NCBI RefSeq assembly: GCF_001522545.3
Contig: NC_031776.1
Span: 29,186,629-29,250,628, forward strand
Length of the DNA stretch: 64,000 nucleotides
Direction of reading: 5' to 3'
Origin: Parus major
Taxonomy: Eukaryota; Chordata; Aves; Passeriformes; Paridae
Shown here one piece after another: positions 59,111 to 64,000 of the stretch; position 1 is the first letter of the stretch, and every line of letters begins with the position of its first letter. Under the pieces are notes generated by a model that worked only from the letters and a program-made list of their open reading frames with translations, was not told the DNA's origin and made no database searches. The position numbers and the translations under genes are program-made.

Positions 59111-62100
59111 TGTGACGAGTTGGTGCAGCAGATAGGATGCAGCAAATCCTGCAGCTGATGGATTGCCCTGCTACATCTACTCTGACCTGGCATGGCCACA
59201 TCAGGAGGAACATTACTGCTGTAGAGCTGTGTTACTCTGTTTCAAAAACCCACACTTCTCTAGTGTGTACAAATAACAAACTCCCTCGCTACTGCTCCAA
59301 AAATATTTAACAGTAGTGGCTCCAGGGATGATTCACATTATTGAAATGTAATTAGTCCTACAAGAAGTGTAGGAACACTTACTAGTCTATTATATTAGCA
59401 TAAAGAATAATTACAGTGCAGGGACTTATTTTTTAACACAGTTTTAGAAGTACATATTTCACACTGTCAGCACAAGGAAAGACTTAGCAAGCCCACAGAC
59501 AAGTGTCTATTTGAGTCATGAGAAAAAGAAGATACCCAAGGTCTATAAGTAACCTGAAAAAGGGACAAATATACTGCAGTGACTCAACATAAGTGCTTAT
59601 TTTAATCCTAATAAATATGCACCACACGTATCTTTTATAACTGTTATGTTTTGCAGTATTTAGGCAATAGTTGGTAATGGAGGCTTTGTCAGCTATGCTT
59701 CAGTGCATTCATAAAAGCACCTTCCATTTAAAGAAAGAGGATTTCATAGTAATGGGCAAAATTGTAAGTGCTGTCAATGGGTACATTTCATCTCATTGAT
59801 TTACACTGTGTAGGATGATTGCCTGATCTGAATCACATATGCTGGAGATGTGCTGCATTCGGTGCAAAACAACTGCAGCTCACAAAAGAGATGAACAGGC
59901 AAAATCTGCTAATTCTTGATGTGGTGAATGTCCATGGAACACTCACAGGATTACACTCAGGTGATCTCAACACTGCAACAGTGAGGGGATACTAGCAAAT
60001 GATGAGTCTGCAGATGCTGTCTGAAATCTCTCTGGGGCCAAAATACACCTACTTAATTAGCAGGTGTTCAGTTTTGGTGCATAACATTGTTGAAAAGAGG
60101 CCTTGGGCTGGGAGAACCACTAACTACAGCTAAGCAGAAGGCATCTCAAGATGGAACATGCAGATTGGGATGATTGGCACTGTTAGCAAAACACTACTGG
60201 AACCTGTGTTTGCTGGGGCTTGTTCTTGCTCTGGTTGGATGGTCTGTAAGGTGGGGGAAGCCTTGGGTGGGTTATAACCTGAACTATGAGAGCGAAGTTG
60301 TTGGTGCAGCAAGGTGGCTGTTTTGCACAGAGTGATAAGTTAGGTGTGTCACATGCCTTACCTGGACTTTGTTATGATCTTAATGACAAGAGATAACACC
60401 CTGGCATACTCCACCTAAACTGTGCCAGCAGCAGTGAATCAAAACACAGAGGTTTGCTTTGCTTTGCACTTCACAGCAAAGATCAGATGCAAACACCACA
60501 TTTTCTCTTCCAGCCTATTTCATATTAGTCCTCAAATGTTGTTTCTGTTTCTCTAATAGATGAAATAGAGCATAGTCTGGATATTATAAAAACAGTTTAA
60601 TTTTTGTTTTCACTCTCTCAAACAGTTTGTGAACTCAGGTGGAGCAAATGCATGCTTCTTGCCCCAAACTACAATGGTAGGGCAAGCAGAGATATTGTTT
60701 AGCACTTGTAACAGCTTAAAATTTCAGTTTAGAGAGGGGAAATTATTTGAAGTGTGCACTTCACAACAAACTTTCCTCAAAAGCATCTTAACAATGGAAC
60801 TTAAAATACTTTCAGCACTACTAAAACCTTTAGCTTAGAAGAGACTTGAAAAAGTTTCCTGGATTTAAAATACAGGCTATAAGCCCAGGCAGACAAAAGG
60901 TTAACTCAGAGCACAGCAGAACAGGACAAAGGAGCCTGAGCAAGGTCAGAGGAAGGTAAAACCTCTATGCAGCACAGCAGAGAACCATGCTGAGTTTGAG
61001 TCCCAGAGGCAATACAGATGCACCAGTGCACATGTTAATAAGCTTCATCTCAGCAAAAACTATTAGCATGGCCACAGCCTCCTGCTGCACCAATTATTCA
61101 GCTTTGAGTGCCAGTCTAGGTTCTTCAAGGTGCTCCACTGCTAACAACAGCCATGCCCTCTGCTCCCCTGCCCTACACAGCTCCTTTGCACGCCTCAGGG
61201 AAGGCACTTTGGATCCCAGCATCTAAAGGCCTCGGGCATTTCACGAGCCTTCACACCTCAGTTTCCCTTCTCTAAACAAACCATACCACTTTCTTACCCC
61301 TCAAGCAACATGCAGGAATAAATACTTCAAAGTTTTTCAGGACTGTGAGTGTGGGTTGATGAACACCAGCAAATGTGCCCAGGATCTTCTTGTTTGAAAA
61401 GCCCATGTGCCATGAATGCCATATGGGCACTGGGTTTGTGGTGCCATGGCCTGGGGGCCCGTGCAGACATGGGAAGAGTCTGGGGGAGCTGGTGCCATGA
61501 CAGGGAAGATTTACACCCCGGCTGCCTCCACAGTAACGTCCTTGTGCACACAAGTCCTCACTGTACCTGCAATGTTAGCCACAGAGATGTGCTATTAATT
61601 CATGTTCCAGCCTTGTGTGCAATAATTTTTCCATGGAGACAAGCCCTCAGACAGACATGAGAATGGAAATGTAAGGCAGAGAAAAAAGCTGGAGCAACAG
61701 CATGGTGGGAAAGGAGGGTTGTGTGCCACTCTTCCACTACCACTGCAGAACTAGCAAAGACTCCTGTAGTCCCTTCATTATTCTCTGCTCCTTGTATATA
61801 ATATACAGAGGAACCAAATCTTTTAAGAGAAACTTTCATGAGTCAGTGTAGACAATGTGGAGGATGGAGCTGGAAGGATTTGGTTTGTCCTGGCTTTTTA
61901 ACGCAGACCAAGCTGAAGTTCACCGCAGAATTGAGCAGTTTGTGCTCACAGACTCACACAGCAACACAAGATTGGAGGGAGAGAAATGAGGGCCTGTGAG
62001 GAGGAGATGCAGAGCCAAAGCAGGCCAGGAGAAATGAGTATTAGGCAAAAAGAGAAAGCGGGCATGCCTGTTGTGAGTGAGTGTGCAGCTGTGGAGAGGG

Positions 62101-62879
62101 GCATGTGTGAGACAGAAAGTAGATGAGGGACCTGCCAGTGGCAAGTGTGAAGATGAACACCCAGTAGTGACAATGATGTTTGGGGCAATCAATGATGCTT
62201 GATGCATGGAGGACAGGATAGATGTCATTATTCTACAAAACCGTACACAAGCAAAAACAAAGCCATCTTTTTTAAATGAAAATGAAAGAGAAATGACAGG
62301 CAAAAAGCAAAATATTTGTGAGATGATTTAAACAAAGAGAAGTAAACCCAAAGAATATATTTTTTTCCCAACCAATATGATGTACGGTATAGTTTACAAG
62401 AGAAGAAAGAAAAAAATCAATCTGTGGCAATATCTGATGTGCCTCTGTGTAATAAACTGTTCTGCAATTATATGAACAAGGTAGTGGTGGTTACGAGAGG
62501 TAGGGGATTTTTGTGTCTCCAAATGTGCTGGGTTTGTATCATCCTGTCACCAGTTGTTCAATATTGTGATACTGGACAATCTCCAGTGTTTTTCCCAGTA
62601 GGTCAGCGAACTTATTTTCTTATCAAGCCTTAAGGCAGGTGCAGACATGAGGAAGGCATTTGCCTTTGTTTTTCTCCTTCAGCCCAGCCCAGCAGCTCCT
62701 TAGTATGCGTGGCCAGTGATTCTACCACACAAGTTTCCTCCTCCCAGTATTTTCTTTATAAGGATTGCCGTGAAAAGCACTATGGGGAGAAGTTTCCTGT
62801 CTCCCTGTAAATACGAATGAGAGAAGTGTCTAATACCTGTTATAAAAGATGGCATTTTAATTACCACCTGTACTGCAGC
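59111..62879. other. Long non-coding stretch, no gene seen
   Basis: 59280-59420 continues the TAAT-rich texture and holds a small CCTACA...TGTAGG hairpin near 59357-59373. At 59780-59830 CTCATTGATTTACACTGTGT then TGCCTGATCTGAATCAC weakly recalls a sauropsid CR1/L3 motif. Open frames reach 127 codons (61920-62303 minus) but several overlap in other frames and none is recognisable. Confidence 0.5.
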
Positions 62880-62957
62880 AGGCACACGCACACATATCTG
62901 CACCCACCCACAGAAACACACTCACACACACCCCCACTGCACCTCTCCCCCCTCCCC
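62880..62957 (+). repeat. CA- and C-rich low-complexity tract
   Basis: Imperfect CACACA and CACCCACCCA units grade into CTCCCCCCTCCCC. Only A and C dominate the first 60 bases. Confidence 0.8.
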
Positions 62958-63960
62958 AGGATGAGGAAGGTCTCCTTCCTCCTCCAATCCCTTCTTCGCC
63001 TTTATGCGACCCGGGGAACACGGGTTGATTGGAAAGGTCTCTTTCCTTGATAACAACAATTCAATGCACCTTGACATTTTAATAGCCTGCCGTCCTAGTG
63101 AACACAATCGAGCTGAGCAGTGAAGCAAAAATCATTAGGTAAGCAAGATAATCTAAACGAAAAATCAGCCTCAACTGGTTTCCACATCTGGGGCACATCT
63201 GGGCAGAGCCTACCCTTTCCTGCCTGCTTCTGAACAGGAATCCTCTCATGGGAAGGCTCGTCAGGGGAAAGAGGAGCATCCACGGATTTTTTGCCAGGGG
63301 AAATCCACCCCCTCCTGCCCTCCTACCCCTCCCACCTGCAAACCCCTTCCCTCTGCTCAGCCCCCGCCTTTCCATAGGAGTGAGATGCTGACTTTGCAAG
63401 CCATTCGCTTTATGAATATGACCCTCAAAGGGAAGAAACCCTCTCACAAGCCCAGAACTATGTTATCATCGTTATTAAGGAGCTTAAAAAGGAGCTGGGA
63501 AGAGGAGACACCGGTGGAATTGCAGCCTGATTGTGATTGATGTGTTCCTATTAGCTCCTCACTGTTATCTCTCTGGATGGCAAGAACAGCCAGTGGCTTG
63601 TAACACAACAGATTACCTGAGTTTTCAGCCCTAGACGGATGTTTAAATAAAATATAGTCCCTTTTAGCGAGAAGCTCATTTTCTCTCCGAGGCTCCCAGA
63701 CTATTTCATGTCAGCTGTGATTCGCTGTGACTCTCCTCAGTAAACATGTCTTATCATTAATAATTCTTTACAAGCACAATTTCATGGAGTCTTTTTGTAT
63801 GCGCGCGTGGGGGAGGAGGGGGCGTGCATGCGCAAATGTTGGTCTCAGCCTCATCTCGATACAGTTTGGGAACCCAAGGTGCTTCTCTTCAGAATTTCAC
63901 CTGCCTTGCCAAAAATGATTGATTACCCCTAGCAGACTGGGTGTCCAGCTATACCCAACA
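62958..63960. promoter_or_regulatory. Candidate regulatory block at right edge
   Basis: This kilobase differs from the rest: it alternates pyrimidine-rich, CpG-bearing patches (TATGCGACCCGGGGAACACG at 63003; TATGCGCGCGTGGGGGAGGA at 63799) with AT-rich factor-site clusters (GGTTGATTGGAAAGG, AAATCATTAGG, CTGATTGTGATTGATGTG, TCATTAATAATTC, AAAAATGATTGATTACC). GATTGATT-type PBX/MEIS cores recur. No open frame resembles an exon. It could be an enhancer cluster or the distal promoter of a gene lying beyond position 64000. The call rests on texture only. Confidence 0.4.
63308..63333 (-). other. G-quadruplex motif on the minus strand
   Basis: On the plus strand four C-runs of 5, 3, 4 and 3 bases are separated by loops of 5, 5 and 1 bases, which meets the usual four-run G4 pattern on the complementary strand. 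It lies inside the regulatory-looking block at the right edge. Confidence 0.7.
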
Positions 63961-64000
63961 AATGACTTTGGCCCCTAACAACAGGCCTTGGCCAGATAGA

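Noticed and set aside
1..64000. Bacterial, phage, CRISPR, integron or plasmid system
   Set aside because: No dense open frames, ribosome-binding sites, spacer arrays or terminators; repeats and composition are vertebrate.

Overview
The window looks like vertebrate nuclear DNA, most likely from a bird. The strongest evidence is a truncated CR1 LINE 3' end at about 2504-2600, with the ATTCTATG-type terminus and GGAAGGGACC block typical of avian CR1. There are also degraded amniote relics (MIR or CORE-SINE, L3/CR1-like tails, and a palindromic MITE-like element of the kind common in turtles and crocodilians). Other interspersed repeats are few, which fits a compact avian genome. Base composition is AT-rich by eye. 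Stop codons are frequent in all six frames, and there is no bacterial-style gene packing, operon, CRISPR array or phage module.

I find no protein-coding gene that I can support. All open frames are short (154 codons at most; several of the longest have no ATG), overlap frames on the other strand, and resemble no family I recognise. I see no convincing rRNA, tRNA, snoRNA or microRNA gene. The simplest reading is a gene desert or one very long intron. A few intervals have good splice sites around short open frames and are listed only as leads.

Layout: 1-9.9 kb is AT-rich non-coding DNA with the CR1 and the oldest relics. 9.95-10.56 kb is an enhancer-like block containing a homopurine/G4 tract. 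10.6-15.6 kb is featureless. 15.56-16.09 kb is a second enhancer-like block. 16-31 kb holds paired palindromes (24.6 kb), a MIR relic (27.9 kb), a threefold dyad repeat (29.8-30.0 kb), a TG microsatellite and a CORE-SINE relic (31.2 kb). 31-46 kb is mostly plain, with AT-rich low-complexity patches. 46-52 kb holds an L3/CR1-like double tail, a long AAT microsatellite and A-rich tracts. 52.69-53.12 kb is an isolated CpG-rich segment and the best promoter candidate. 53-62.9 kb is non-coding with a palindromic ATT/AAT tract and a homeodomain-site-rich block near 59 kb. 62.96-63.96 kb is a dense regulatory-looking block at the right edge.

If the window has a function, it is probably regulatory: dispersed enhancer candidates serving a gene outside it. 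This is inference from sequence texture and would need cross-species alignment. I found no evidence of a new enzymatic, defence or mobile system.
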